A DNA stretch of 64,000 bases, taken from NCBI GenBank assembly GCA_041658205.1, contig JBBAAO010000002.1, positions 186,001 to 250,000 of the forward strand. The letters run 5' to 3'. The translations under genes were made by a program, and so were the position numbers. This document shows positions 35,419-44,283 of this stretch, piece by piece. Under the pieces are notes generated by a model, which was given only the letters and a program-made list of their open reading frames with translations, made no database searches and had not been told where the DNA came from. Numbering within the stretch: the first letter of the stretch is position 1; each line of letters opens with the position of its first letter. This stretch comes from Bacteroidota bacterium. Lineage in GTDB: Bacteria; Bacteroidota; Ignavibacteria; UBA10030; UBA8401.

Positions 35419-35907
35419 TCATTTTATTTCTTGAAATTCGCCGGCACTTTTATTTTTGCGAACATTATTCCATGTAAAATATCGCCCGTTCATGGAGATG
35501 TAAACTCCCTTTGGCAACGTCTCCACAAAAGCCAAAGCACTTCCCAGATTAAAGAGTCCGTCAGAGCTTCCAAACTTATACGGGATCATTGCTCCGGTCA
35601 GTACAATAGTCTTGTTGGAAATTGTTTGAGCAAGAAACTGTGCTGTTTCCACCATTGTATCGGTTCCGTGCGTAATGACGATCTTATCCTCGGGTGTATC
35701 AATGCAATGATCCGAAATTATTTTACGGTCGGTATCGGTCATATCCAGACTGTCAATCATCATTAGAGTTGTAATGTGAACGTCAATCCGTGAGCGGCCG
35801 AGGGAGAGCATTTCGTGAAGATGAGTCTCTTTAAAGAAGAGTTGACCGTTCAGTTCATTGTATTCTTTATCGAACGTTCCGCCGGTGACGAAGATTTTTA
35901 TAGGCAT
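35419..35907 (-). CDS. One-domain asparaginase-like protein
   Basis: 162 residues, equal to the N-terminal domain of L-asparaginase (full enzymes are about 330). The catalytic threonines are present in FVTGGTFD (T10/T12 region) and THGTDTMVETA, and the lysine in TGAMIPYKFGS. Stand-alone N-domains of this length are known as a separate small family. Whether it hydrolyses asparagine is uncertain because the C-terminal domain that completes the site is absent. Confidence 0.82.
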   Translation of the reverse strand: MPIKIFVTGGTFDKEYNELNGQLFFKETHLHEMLSLGRSRIDVHITTLMMIDSLDMTDTDRKIISDHCIDTPEDKIVITHGTDTMVETAQFLAQTISNKTIVLTGAMIPYKFGSSDGLFNLGSALAFVETLPKGVYISMNGRYFTWNNVRKNKSAGEFQEIK

Positions 35908-35998
35908 AAGAAATTTTTAAAAAGTATTTAACCACAGAGACACGGAGGGACAGAAAAGCACTCAATAATGTAATCTGAGTTTGAGTGAATATCAACGA

Positions 35999-36391
35999 TT
36001 ACGATTTCTTCTGCTCCAGTAGTCCGCGGATCGATTTCATTTCTTCTTCCAGACGGTTCATCTGTTCGTTATGCTTTGTCCAGAGTTCACTCCTTTTAAC
36101 AGATTGACGTTCCGCCATTTGCGCTGCGCGGACAACTTTATCCATAAAATATCCAAAGAGCCAAACGCCGATGAATCCGAGCGGGACGATGACAATAAGA
36201 AGAGAACGGAGACGCGGAATGCCAAAAAAAATCTGCAGTTTATCGCTTGCGGTGATGATAAGCAGTGTAAAATTGAGAATGACAAGGAACGATTGTCCCA
36301 GGTCGAATCGGTATTTTTGTGCGAAAAAAACTTCGCGCCAACGGGCAAGGCGGACGAGCGTTTCATGATGGCTGCTGTTCTGTGATTCCAT
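35999..36391 (-). CDS. Hypothetical protein with two membrane helices and a coiled coil
   Basis: 130 residues from the ATG at 36391, preceded by GGAAAGGA eight bases upstream (the longer TTG frame to 36409 is rejected). Two hydrophobic helices (about 35-55 and 62-82), then a charged heptad-like tail (LEEEMKSIRGLLEQKK). Unknown function. A hairpin terminator lies just upstream. Confidence 0.7.
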   Translation of the reverse strand: MESQNSSHHETLVRLARWREVFFAQKYRFDLGQSFLVILNFTLLIITASDKLQIFFGIPRLRSLLIVIVPLGFIGVWLFGYFMDKVVRAAQMAERQSVKRSELWTKHNEQMNRLEEEMKSIRGLLEQKKS

Positions 36392-36450
36392 AAGGACATT
36401 CCTTTCCAATTAATGCAATACTCTATTAACCTACTCAAAATATCCAAAAC

Positions 36451-36480
36451 AAAAAAGCGCGTATAATTATCCGCGCTTTT
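36451..36480 (-). terminator. Hairpin terminator upstream of the two-helix gene
   Basis: AAAAGCGCG pairs with CGCGCTTTT around an 10-base loop, with A/T-rich ends on both sides. On the minus strand it can end transcription coming from the DUF6624 gene. Confidence 0.7.
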
Positions 36481-36510
36481 GTATAACTGAAGAATGATCA
36501 CTCAAGTCAC

Positions 36511-36876
36511 TAGAAGTATCTCAAAAACACAAAAACAACGGTCTGAATCCCGATGCAATCTCCGAAGGAGTCTTTTCCTAAGGGACACTTCGTGTCGGAC
36601 CTGAGCGCCCGCCATTGCCAGACGGATAGGTAGCGAAGGAGATCGGGATGAACCTGTCCGCCAAAGGTAGGGAATCTGTAAATAGTATCAGATTTGCCGA
36701 TATGTTTTTTAACGCACATCACCTCCCGTTTTTTGAGATTCCGCCTTGCGGGATTCCCAAACGCGGAACCGAACAACGGGGCTTCGGTGCACATTTTTTG
36801 AAAAAAAATTCTGTGGCTTGCTCAGATCCTTCGCTCTGCTCAGGATGGCAATAGTTTCATTTTTGAGATACGTCTA
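36511..36876 (-). mobile_element. MITE-like element, copy A (366 bp)
   Basis: Ends are TAGAAGTATCTCAAAAA on the left and TTTTTGAGATACGTCTA on the right, inverted and bounded by TA. Interior has no gene; short frames are not conserved. Reverse-complemented it matches copy B (38115-38444): TCTCAAAAATGAAACTATTGCCAT and CTCAGGTCCGA are shared, as well as GACTCCTTCGGAGATTGCAT. No transposase is present. Confidence 0.7.
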
Positions 36877-37860
36877 CTTTTTTCTCATTTTTTCTTTTGC
36901 TTCAATGGCCGGAAGATCCTTTTTATATTGTTTCGGATTCCATCTAATCTGAAATTGCTTTCCATATTTTTCTAATGGTTCTAATCCAACATCAGCGCGT
37001 CTTGTATCAACATTATCCGGATCTTCCAACGGTCGCACATAAAACAGTTGCGTTTCCTGGTCTCTACCAATTTGGCTTCCATAGAGTTGCCGTTTTCCAC
37101 GTCCTAATGCGACTCTATCTTCAAGGAGCGCTAAAGCGCTCGCTTGCGCTCTTCCATTTTTTACGGCATCTCTCATTATTGGCAAATATTTTTCCTGTGT
37201 TGTTTGATCGGAATGTTGTATGACAAGAAATAACGTTGTATTTCCTTGTTCGCCAATTACATCTGTGCCTAACCAACCATAAGTATCAAGAATGGATTTT
37301 ATGTTGATTAAATTCAACGAGTCCTTTTCAATGATGATTTTCCAATGATTCTTCATTTCTTTGGACTCCCAGCCGTATTTCTTTTCTATTTCTCCAATTT
37401 GATTTCGATATTTTTGATCGTCATTAAAGATACTGTCTAATTGAGCAATTAATGGTTTGTTGAGTTTGGCTTCGGCTTTTGCTTTGTTCTGTTGTATGGA
37501 TTCCAATAACGGCTTCCATCGATTATCATAATGCAATGAGATGAGATCTTGATCGGCAGCGATGTGTCCGTAGTTTGTAACATTTGATGTTGTTGCGATG
37601 GTGTGAAGTTGAGAAAATGCGCTGTCTGGCACCCCAGCTAATGCCCAAGAACAGGCAGCATTATACCGATCATTAGGAATTCCTTTCCAGTCATTAACTT
37701 TAAAAGCTTCTGAATACGTCGATGCTGATTTTCTAAACTCTTTTACAGTATAGAGTGAATCTGCTTTTTTTACCAAATGGATATACGCTTGTGGAATACT
37801 CTGTCCAAAAGCGAATGGTGTTACAATTACCAACGCTAAAATTATTGTTATTTGTTTCAT
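36874..37860 (-). CDS. DUF6624-family secreted protein
   Basis: 328 residues with a signal peptide (to about residue 20, AFGQ). The N-terminal half contains TPR-like segments (YNAACSWALAG) and the C-terminal half the DUF6624 block: TYGWLGTDVIGEQGNTTLFLVIQHSD and ALLEDRVALGRGKRQLYGSQ. Function unknown; often periplasmic or cell-surface. The stop codon TAG uses the terminal TA of the inverted-repeat element copy A, so the element was inserted at, or created, the end of the gene. Confidence 0.83.
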   Translation of the reverse strand: MKQITIILALVIVTPFAFGQSIPQAYIHLVKKADSLYTVKEFRKSASTYSEAFKVNDWKGIPNDRYNAACSWALAGVPDSAFSQLHTIATTSNVTNYGHIAADQDLISLHYDNRWKPLLESIQQNKAKAEAKLNKPLIAQLDSIFNDDQKYRNQIGEIEKKYGWESKEMKNHWKIIIEKDSLNLINIKSILDTYGWLGTDVIGEQGNTTLFLVIQHSDQTTQEKYLPIMRDAVKNGRAQASALALLEDRVALGRGKRQLYGSQIGRDQETQLFYVRPLEDPDNVDTRRADVGLEPLEKYGKQFQIRWNPKQYKKDLPAIEAKEKMRKK

Positions 37861-37943
37861 CTGTTTTGGAATAGATTGTTTACGTTAATGGCTACGCTAT
37901 TGTTAAAAGATAGTAGAAACCATCTTATATACAAGATAGCTAC

Positions 37944-38087
37944 TAGAAGTGGTCTCAAAAATGAATTTTATTGTCATTCCGAACGAAGTGAGGAATCTCG
38001 TTTTTATAATTGAAGACAAAAATCGAGATTTCTCGATGCTTCGCATCTCGAAATGACAATGATTAGGTATTTTTGAGACCACTTCTA
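37944..38087. mobile_element. MITE-like element, copy C (144 bp, palindromic)
   Basis: TAGAAGTGGTCTCAAAAAT at the left and its inverted match ending CCACTTCTA at the right, exact over 19 bases and bounded by TA. The interior has two inverted copies of a CATTCCGAACGAAGTGAGGA-like sequence (left) and ATTTCTCGATGCTTCGC (right), giving an almost fully folding element. Confidence 0.75.
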
Positions 38088-38114
38088 ATAATCTGCAATC
38101 TGTATATCTGCATT

Positions 38115-38444
38115 TAGAACCGATCTCAAAAATGAAACTATTGCCATTCTGAGCACTTGTCCGCTCGACGAGTCGAGTCCTCGACCTTCTTTTGCCGAAG
38201 GCATCACTTCGTGATTGGCGGAAGCCTTGAATGTTTTTATATTAAGCGTAGCGAAGCTCCGCTGTACGGAGTGCCGCATAATACAAAATGATGACGGCAA
38301 ATCTGATACTATTTTCAGATTCTCCGCCTTTGGCGGACAGGTTCATCCCGATATCCTTCGCTCCGCTCAGGTCCGAAGGACTCCTTCGGAGATTGCATCG
38401 GGATTCAGAATGACTTTGTTTTTGTGTTTTTGAGATGCGCTCTA
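38115..38444. mobile_element. MITE-like element, copy B (330 bp)
   Basis: Left end TAGAACCGATCTCAAAAA, right end TTTTTGAGATGCGCTCTA, with TA at both outer ends. Interior shares GGACAGGTTCATCCCGATAT and the CTCCTTCGGAGATTGCATC block with copy A in opposite orientation. Coding frames inside look incidental. Confidence 0.7.
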
Positions 38445-38658
38445 GTATTTTAGTTCTCCCTGAGGTTCTTTTGCATTTGCATACCACACCGGCAGGAGGA
38501 GACATGTGAGCAACGAAATCTACACAATTTTCTGCACCACACTAACACATTTCCTCACTCATCTTTCATTACCACGAGCACCTTCAACCTCTCTTTCTGC
38601 TTGTTCTGACCTAAAACACCAACAAATACCTTTGGAAACAATGTGCAGTATGCAAAAT

Positions 38659-38677
38659 AACGTATTTACGTGATTGC
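38659..38677 (+). promoter_or_regulatory. Putative operator of the AraC-like gene
   Basis: AACGTATTTACGTGATTGC occurs 54 bases before the small AraC-like gene, and a close relative, TACGTATTCACGTTATTGC, occurs at 39196-39214. Flanking AGAATATATATTTG and GGAATATATTTTTC are also shared. Autoregulation is inferred. Confidence 0.45.
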
Positions 38678-38730
38678 GGAGTGTGCATGGAGAATATATA
38701 TTTGCCAGAAACTTTTGAAAGGAAAAAACC

Positions 38731-39054
38731 ATGGTGATCGATATCTCTGCCGTAAAAGAAGTTGTGCATCAAAATGTTAAAAAAATAAAATCGATTCAAT
38801 GCGTCTCCGAGAGGCTGCACGTATCGTACGAAACGCTTCGCAAATCGTTTTTGAAGAAAGAACATATTCCCCTGGCAAATTATATTACCATACAGAAAGT
38901 ACAGGGGATGAAACAGCATTTGTTGGAGGAGGATGATCCCTGTTTTTTTGTCTGTTACGAATACGGCTACCGCGAAGACAGCGGGGCAAAGATCTTTAAG
39001 AAATTGACCGGGATGACGATGCTGGAGTTTAGACAGAGAAACAAAACTAAATAA
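38731..39054 (+). CDS. Small AraC-family DNA-binding protein (HTH only)
   Basis: 107 residues, nearly all of them the two-helix-turn-helix DNA-binding domain of AraC regulators: first HTH VSERLHVSYETLRKSF, linker PLANYITIQKVQGMK, second HTH EYGYREDSGAKIFKKLTG. No ligand-binding domain, so it may act as a constitutive or partner-controlled activator. GAAAGGAAAAAACC precedes the ATG. A terminator follows directly. A putative operator lies 54 bases upstream. Confidence 0.8.
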   Translation: MVIDISAVKEVVHQNVKKIKSIQCVSERLHVSYETLRKSFLKKEHIPLANYITIQKVQGMKQHLLEEDDPCFFVCYEYGYREDSGAKIFKKLTGMTMLEFRQRNKTK

Positions 39055-39073
39055 ATAAGCTTAATACTTAAGG

Positions 39074-39107
39074 AAAACGCCGTTCAATAGAACGGCGTTT
39101 TGCTTTT
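39074..39107 (+). terminator. Terminator after the AraC-like gene
   Basis: AAAACGCCGTTC pairs with GAACGGCGTTTT around AATA, then TGCTTTT. Confidence 0.9.
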
Positions 39108-39691
39108 AAAAAACAATGCGCATCACAATATTGTTTGTAACGATTCGATTTGTAAAAACTGGATGCCTAAAGAGTCAATTGATTCATATTAAAAGTACGT
39201 ATTCACGTTATTGCAAAATGTTTTGCTTGGGAATATATTTTTCAAACTTTAAAAAAGAAATTTCAATTTCGAATAATTGTTTATAAGCATTTAAATAATG
39301 ATTTCAGACACTGACATAATAGCATTCGAAATGTGGAAAATAGAATTATGACGACCAAAAATAGCTTTTTGAAAGTTCATAAATAACTTTCAGTAATGAA
39401 AATATGTATTTCGACAACGAAATAATGAAGTATGACAATGAAAAAAAGATATCTAACAAAAGATAATTGAAGTGCGTCAGTAAAAAAACTGTTTGTAATG
39501 TTATATAAATGATAATGTCCAATAAATATTTATGTCGGCACAATGAATTAATGAATAGTGACGTGGACAAGATGGCAGATTTTACAAAAAGAATGTGCCG
39601 TGGGAAGAAAAAAATATTGTATGCGTTTAGATAAACCAACACGTTTTATTAAAAAACGTGCATTATCAACAAAAACCTAATAGGAGGAATT
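39108..39691. other. AT-rich gene-free stretch with a copy of the AraC-gene upstream motif
   Basis: 584 bases without a supported gene. It holds TACGTATTCACGTTATTGC at 39196-39214 and GGAATATATTTTTC soon after, both matching the region before the AraC-like gene. The minus frame at 39346-39642 codes for a runny hydrophobic Leu/Ile/Phe peptide and looks like low-complexity AT-rich DNA. A non-coding RNA or a decayed gene are possible. Confidence 0.4.
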
Positions 39692-40402
39692 ATGAACAAA
39701 CGCAATGAAAACAGGCTGACGATGTATGAAGGGTTACTCACACTGTTTCAGGCTAACGGCGCAAAGGTACAAACCGTAGGAGGGTTTCCCGATGCGGTAG
39801 CAGAATTCTCTTTAATAATTTCCTCGTTGAAAGTGAAATCAGCCGAAGTGGATAGTGTTGCCGTTGGAAAAACAAACTCCAAATATAGCGCAGAAGAAGT
39901 GTTGGTGGAGGCAGTCCTTCCGATGATGGCTGCATTATATTTGTACGGTAGGAAGCAAAAAAATGAGGAACTTCTAGCGTTCACAAATATTTCTGAAACA
40001 AAATTACGAAGTAAAAGAGATACGGAATTGGCTAAATACGGTAACGCTATTGCAGATTTTGCAGCAACACATGCAAAAGGCCTTGCATCGTTCAAAATTA
40101 CTTCCGCCATGATAACTGATTTGAAAACAAAATCAGAAGCATACAATACTGCAATAGGAGTTCGTGAAAGCAGTGTTGTTGATAGGAAGGGAGCGAGAGA
40201 AACGATGAATGAATTATTTGAAAAGGCGGATGAACTGTTAAATGAAGAGTTCGACCGTTTTATGGAGTTATTGAGGACAAAAGAAAGTGAATTCTACAAT
40301 AAATATTTTACGGCTCGGGTTATTAAAGACACAGGCATACGACATAAAACAAATGGTGAACCCATAAACCCGGCAACACCAACGGTTGCAAAAACCGTAT
40401 AA
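39692..40402 (+). CDS. Helical hypothetical protein
   Basis: 236 residues, no signal peptide, helix-rich, with a strong ribosome site (TAGGAGGAATT). Segments such as AVLPMMAALYLYGRKQKNEELLAF and AAETHAKGL-like (here ADFAATHAKGLASF) recall a four-helix bundle, and the C-terminus (INPATPTVAKTV) is disordered. I do not recognise the family; similar proteins seem common in Bacteroidota. It ends with a terminator and so stands alone, just left of the cassette array. Confidence 0.75.
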   Translation: MNKRNENRLTMYEGLLTLFQANGAKVQTVGGFPDAVAEFSLIISSLKVKSAEVDSVAVGKTNSKYSAEEVLVEAVLPMMAALYLYGRKQKNEELLAFTNISETKLRSKRDTELAKYGNAIADFAATHAKGLASFKITSAMITDLKTKSEAYNTAIGVRESSVVDRKGARETMNELFEKADELLNEEFDRFMELLRTKESEFYNKYFTARVIKDTGIRHKTNGEPINPATPTVAKTV

Positions 40403-40440
40403 GAAGCATTAAATATATAATAGGAATTGGTCAATCTATT

Positions 40441-40474
40441 AAACCCCAAACGTGTACGCACATTTGGGGTTTTT
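40441..40474 (+). terminator. Terminator after the helical protein
   Basis: AAACCCCAAA and TTTGGGGTTTTT form a stem with a 12-base loop. Confidence 0.9.
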
Positions 40475-40580
40475 AATTGTAATATTGCTTTTGTTAAAGA
40501 CTATCGTGACATTCATGCAAATTAGTTATGAAGTTTAATCACTTTCGAATATTACGTTGGCTTAAACAGTCTATTTACTA

Positions 40581-40587
40581 GTTAGCC
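40581..40587 (+). other. Left boundary of the cassette array (R'-type core GTTAGCC)
   Basis: GTTAGCC matches the integron core GTTRRRY. Bases 40581-40593 (GTTAGCCAGCATA) are exactly complementary to 41196-41208 (TATGCTGGCTAAC), the left end of the attC that closes the first cassette. No attI palindrome-free integrase-binding region or integrase gene was recognised to the left. Confidence 0.7.
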
Positions 40588-40681
40588 AGCATAATCAATA
40601 TTTGTCTTGTGCTTAATTGTATGACACAATCTAAATATTAGAAAAGAGTAACAAAATATTTACCACATAATGAGGAATAAT

Positions 40682-41191
40682 ATGTTTAAAACATTTGGTT
40701 TAGTAATTATGTTGGCATTTCTTATTTCAGGATGTTCATCTCTTAAAAGTAGCGGTGCTGATATTGAAGTTTCTGAAAATAATGCATCGTGTAGCATAGA
40801 ATATGAGGGCTATGAGTATCTTCTTATTAAACTTAAAGAACAAGCAAATACTGAAATGTGGAGCCCTAGTGAGTTTGAAACAAATAAATCCGAATTGGCT
40901 TTAGGCGGGCAGTTAATAATCCATATTTCGGGTTCTGATATTGATAATGTAAACACAAAGTATTGGGAGTATATAATACAAACTTTAGACGGTAAAGAAA
41001 TCTATCGTGAAAAAGGAAGTGACGACATACCGGAATACTATGTCAGTCGATTAGGTACTACTTGGTGGAATATTGATATAGTTGACTTAAGAGATAAATT
41101 AAATTCTCCAATTAAAGTATTTGTCATTGATAAATTGAGACAAAAAAGAAGTTCTTTTATTATTTATCCAAAAACAAAAATTCAAAACTAA
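40682..41191 (+). CDS. Cassette 1: small lipoprotein of unknown function
   Basis: 169 residues from the ATG at 40682, preceded by TGAGGAATAAT; the in-frame ATG at 40670 would be part of that site. Lipoprotein signal LISGCSS (Cys18 region). The mature part is mixed with no recognised domain; WEYIIQTLDGKEIY and TTWWNIDIVDLRDKL suggest a compact beta-rich fold. Sole gene of an integron-type cassette (40582-41358), followed 10 bases after its stop by attC. Confidence 0.72.
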   Translation: MFKTFGLVIMLAFLISGCSSLKSSGADIEVSENNASCSIEYEGYEYLLIKLKEQANTEMWSPSEFETNKSELALGGQLIIHISGSDIDNVNTKYWEYIIQTLDGKEIYREKGSDDIPEYYVSRLGTTWWNIDIVDLRDKLNSPIKVFVIDKLRQKRSSFIIYPKTKIQN

Positions 41192-41201
41192 TATGTATGC
41201 T

Positions 41202-41364
41202 GGCTAACCAGTCACTCAACCTGACGTAGCAACCGCGACGCGCCTGAACTGGAATTGTTGAGAAATCTAAACACAACATACGACACGAAACAGCATTTTA
41301 AATTTAAAAATACAATTCTGCGCTCTGGAACGTTGCCACGCAGGTTAGTTCCAGTCCGTTATAC
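41202..41364 (+). repeat. attC-like site 1 (full, ~163 bp)
   Basis: Begins GGCTAAC, ends GTTATAC. Inner arms 41218-41233 (AACCTGACGTAGCAAC) and 41332-41346 (GTTGCCACGCAGGTT) pair over 14 of 15 positions with one bulged A, as attC sites do with extrahelical bases. A TTTTAAATTTAAAAA-like centre is shared with site 3, and the last 27 bases are almost the same as in sites 2 and 3. Confidence 0.75.
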
Positions 41365-41444
41365 CGCTTACATCTTTAAGTAAGCCAAGGTTATGCAACA
41401 AAAGTGACTATGATCTTACGCAATAAATTTAAGCAGGAGTTAGT

Positions 41445-42956
41445 ATGAACAAGTTGTTTTCCCTTCAAGTAATCTTTCTTCTTTGTTCTATTCTTAATGG
41501 TCAAACTAAAACGTTTGTACGAGAATACACATATTCTGTGGGTGAAGCCGATAGTAAAATCACTTCTCGCGCTGTTTCACTCGATCAGGTAAAGAGAATA
41601 TTGCTCGAAGAGATCGGTGTCTATATACAATCTACTTTTGAAACCCAGAAGGAGGAAAACAACTCTTCCTTTAGTGAACTGACAAAACAACAAATCCAAA
41701 GTATAACGGCGGGAGTTACTGAAACTAAAATACTTGAGGAAAGATGGAACGGAGAGACATTCTACATCAAAGCAAACATAACCGTCGATCCCAAGGAGGT
41801 TACAAAAAATATCGCAAGCATCGCTCAAGATCAACAGAGAGTAAAGGACCTTGAGGAAGCAAAACGGGATGCCGATGATGCCGTGCAACGTATACACGAT
41901 CTTCAGCAACAACTCGCTGTTGTCAAAGATGAAAATGAACGTGCAGCGAAACGTCAGCAATATATAACTGCCACGAATACACTATCGGCAATTGAGTGGG
42001 TTCGCAAAGGCATCAATGCTGGTCAGCGACAAGAGTATGATAACGCGATCCTCTTTTTTCAAAAAGCATTAGAACTCGATCCTACCATATATTATGCATA
42101 TTCAAACCTAGGAAATATTTTTTTCCTGAACAGAAATTATGAAATGGCTTTGAAGTTATACAACAGAGCCTTTGGACTTTCCCCTCATTTCTTTAGCCTC
42201 GGATCAACCAGAACGGACAAGCTTGATAATTCGACTCCCGACTGGATGATTAATTTTCCCGAAGACCCCAACATTGTCTTTCAAGCAACCACAGATACTT
42301 GGAGCGGTCCAAATGCTTCTAGCACCGCCAAGACAAGAGCAATTTTATCAGCATTAGGGTTATTGAGCGAGGAACTTGATCGGTGGATAGAAGTAACAAT
42401 GGACGCATTCCTCCTCTCTGAATTATCTGATTCCGTGAGTATTGAGGGTTTATTTTCACAAAAGCCAACGAGTGCGATCAATTTCGAATTTTGGAGTGGC
42501 TTAAGGGTTCAATTACTCGGAAAGTATTATCAAGAAGAAACTGACTCTGTGCTGACCCCTTGGGTGTCGAGGGCAATAAGACTATTTTTACCACGACCCA
42601 TCGAAGGAATTTCGGTGATAACGTGGCGTGTTGAGAAAAGTCTCGATGGGAAAAATATAGTGCAGAGTGACACTCTAATCCCAACGGAATTCTCTATAAA
42701 GTTTCTTCAACAATTTGAACAACTCTTAAAGGACAATGAAATCTACATTAGAAAGTCACTCATTGTTCCCGACAGTGTTGCACAAAGGTGTTACATTCTG
42801 TTGGCGCATCCGCTTGGATCTGAATACACAAAGTTAGTTCAACAAATCAACAACAACAAACAAAAATATAGGAGGTTTATTGCAACATCGATGTTCAAAC
42901 ATATGGAGGAGGTTGCAAAGGAATATGAAAATTCTAAGAAATCTCGATTGAACTAG
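41445..42956 (+). CDS. Cassette 2: secreted TPR protein with a FlgT/LPP20-like N-terminal region
   Basis: 503 residues with a signal peptide (to about residue 20, LNGQT). Region about 30-125 (SRAVSLDQVKRILLEEIGVY, ITAGVTETKILEERW) resembles the FlgT N-terminal or LPP20-type fold. A coiled coil follows at about 130-175, and two TPR units at about 185-255 (AILFFQKALELDPTIYYAYSNLGN). The C-terminal half is unrecognised. AGCAGGAGTTAGT precedes the ATG. Single gene of cassette 2 (41359-43115). Function unknown; outer-membrane or periplasmic likely. Confidence 0.78.
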   Translation: MNKLFSLQVIFLLCSILNGQTKTFVREYTYSVGEADSKITSRAVSLDQVKRILLEEIGVYIQSTFETQKEENNSSFSELTKQQIQSITAGVTETKILEERWNGETFYIKANITVDPKEVTKNIASIAQDQQRVKDLEEAKRDADDAVQRIHDLQQQLAVVKDENERAAKRQQYITATNTLSAIEWVRKGINAGQRQEYDNAILFFQKALELDPTIYYAYSNLGNIFFLNRNYEMALKLYNRAFGLSPHFFSLGSTRTDKLDNSTPDWMINFPEDPNIVFQATTDTWSGPNASSTAKTRAILSALGLLSEELDRWIEVTMDAFLLSELSDSVSIEGLFSQKPTSAINFEFWSGLRVQLLGKYYQEETDSVLTPWVSRAIRLFLPRPIEGISVITWRVEKSLDGKNIVQSDTLIPTEFSIKFLQQFEQLLKDNEIYIRKSLIVPDSVAQRCYILLAHPLGSEYTKLVQQINNNKQKYRRFIATSMFKHMEEVAKEYENSKKSRLN

Positions 42957-43070
42957 TTCTTTACAATTCATGATAACTTTTAGATCTAAGTACAAATTTT
43001 TACAAATAGTTTTATTTATTTGAAGATTTTCAAAATATGGCAGCAATAGCACTCGGGAAGTTTAATAAAT

Positions 43071-43121
43071 AATCCCACGCGCCGGAACGATACCATGAAG
43101 GTTAGCTCTAGTCCGTTAGAC
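43071..43121 (+). repeat. attC-like site 2 (right half only)
   Basis: AATCCCACGCGCCGGAACG then GGTTAGCTCTAGTCCGTTAGAC, differing at only a few positions from the right half of site 3. The left arm that should pair with it is not recognisable after the stop of cassette 2, so this site is probably decayed on the left. Confidence 0.65.
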
Positions 43122-43155
43122 AGCAACAATCAGCTTCATCATAATGGAGACATAA

Positions 43156-44268
43156 ATGGAAAAATATTACAATTCGACTTTGTTTTTCGTTTTACTTTTA
43201 ATATTTGGGTGTGCAACTGTCCCTTCATATCGTGTTTCACAACCCTGGTTTAGGTCATTGAAATCCAACCATTCAATTGATCCATCAAAAGGTATCAAAA
43301 TCGAAGTTTCTGGAACAACAATACCACTTCTCGGAAATGAACAATTGACCTCTGAAAATCTCCGTAATTCTATTACTCATTTAATAAAACGTCGTGGTTT
43401 TATTATTGAAAACGGAAATTATGATTACCTGATAAAGTTATTTTATAAAACAGATAGAAATGATAAAATGAAATTCTCTTCAACTATTTCATCAATGAAT
43501 ACTCAAGCGTATGCAATTTCAACCGGAAGTGGTGCAGGTACAACCTCTGGGCTAGGAGTTAGCATTGCAAGAGCAATTGGAATGTTGGCGTCTCGTTCTT
43601 CGACAGTTGAGACACAATCTGCAAATCAGCGAGTTTCATACACACATACAATTTCGATTGAACTTTCAAATAGAGAGGGAAGTATTTTATGGAAGGGTGA
43701 ATCAACTTGGGATTCAGAAGAACTAAATTTAATTAGCGGAATTATTCCAGCATTACAATTAATAATTAGCGATTTACCATCTGATAAAACCGTTCGGCCT
43801 GAAGTACAAGAAGTAAAAGATACTCACGTAAATAATTATTACAAATTAGAATGTAAAGATGTATGGTTCACTTGCCCCGCATTACCTTATCGAATTATGT
43901 TTGAAGATAATAGTATGAAGTCGTCTAATAGAATATCAATCCCAAATGGTATATTAAACCAAAATGCATTTGCGACTTATGTTGATCTAATTCAAACAGC
44001 AGAATATGCTCTACCCGATGGAAACGAAAAAGATTGGAATGATCCGTTAGAAATATCGTTATGGAAAAAAGTTACATTAGGTGGTCAATATTATTTAGGC
44101 CCGGAAAAAACACCTGTTAATATTATTATTAAACTTTTCGGAAAGAGTGATGGTTATTACATTACTGAATGCAAGATAGCAACAGAGAATGAGTTTTCTG
44201 AATTCAATAAGAAATTAATTAGTTGGAGGGAAGTGCTTACAAATTATTATGATGTATATAAACGCTAA
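43156..44268 (+). CDS. Cassette 3: DUF4136-like lipoprotein
   Basis: 370 residues with a lipoprotein signal (LLIFGCATV). The N-terminal half (KGIKIEVSGTTIP, YLIKLFYKTD, ILWKGESTWDSEE) has the strand pattern of DUF4136-type lipoproteins; this is a memory-level match. A small glycine/serine stretch (STGSGAGTTSGLGVS) sits mid-protein. GGAGA precedes the ATG. Single gene of cassette 3 (43116-44441). Function unknown. Confidence 0.74.
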   Translation: MEKYYNSTLFFVLLLIFGCATVPSYRVSQPWFRSLKSNHSIDPSKGIKIEVSGTTIPLLGNEQLTSENLRNSITHLIKRRGFIIENGNYDYLIKLFYKTDRNDKMKFSSTISSMNTQAYAISTGSGAGTTSGLGVSIARAIGMLASRSSTVETQSANQRVSYTHTISIELSNREGSILWKGESTWDSEELNLISGIIPALQLIISDLPSDKTVRPEVQEVKDTHVNNYYKLECKDVWFTCPALPYRIMFEDNSMKSSNRISIPNGILNQNAFATYVDLIQTAEYALPDGNEKDWNDPLEISLWKKVTLGGQYYLGPEKTPVNIIIKLFGKSDGYYITECKIATENEFSEFNKKLISWREVLTNYYDVYKR

Positions 44269-44283
44269 AGAAATCTTGTTGCT

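Noticed and set aside
39346..39642. 98-residue hydrophobic minus-strand frame
   Set aside because: AT-driven Leu/Ile/Phe/Tyr peptide with no ribosome site in a gene-free region.
39692..40402. Helical protein as a cassette of the array
   Set aside because: It ends in its own terminator and no attC-like left core complementary to 40581 is found before it.
40500..40587. attI site with adjacent integrase
   Set aside because: GTTAGCC is present, but no attI-like binding region or intI gene was recognised in the window.
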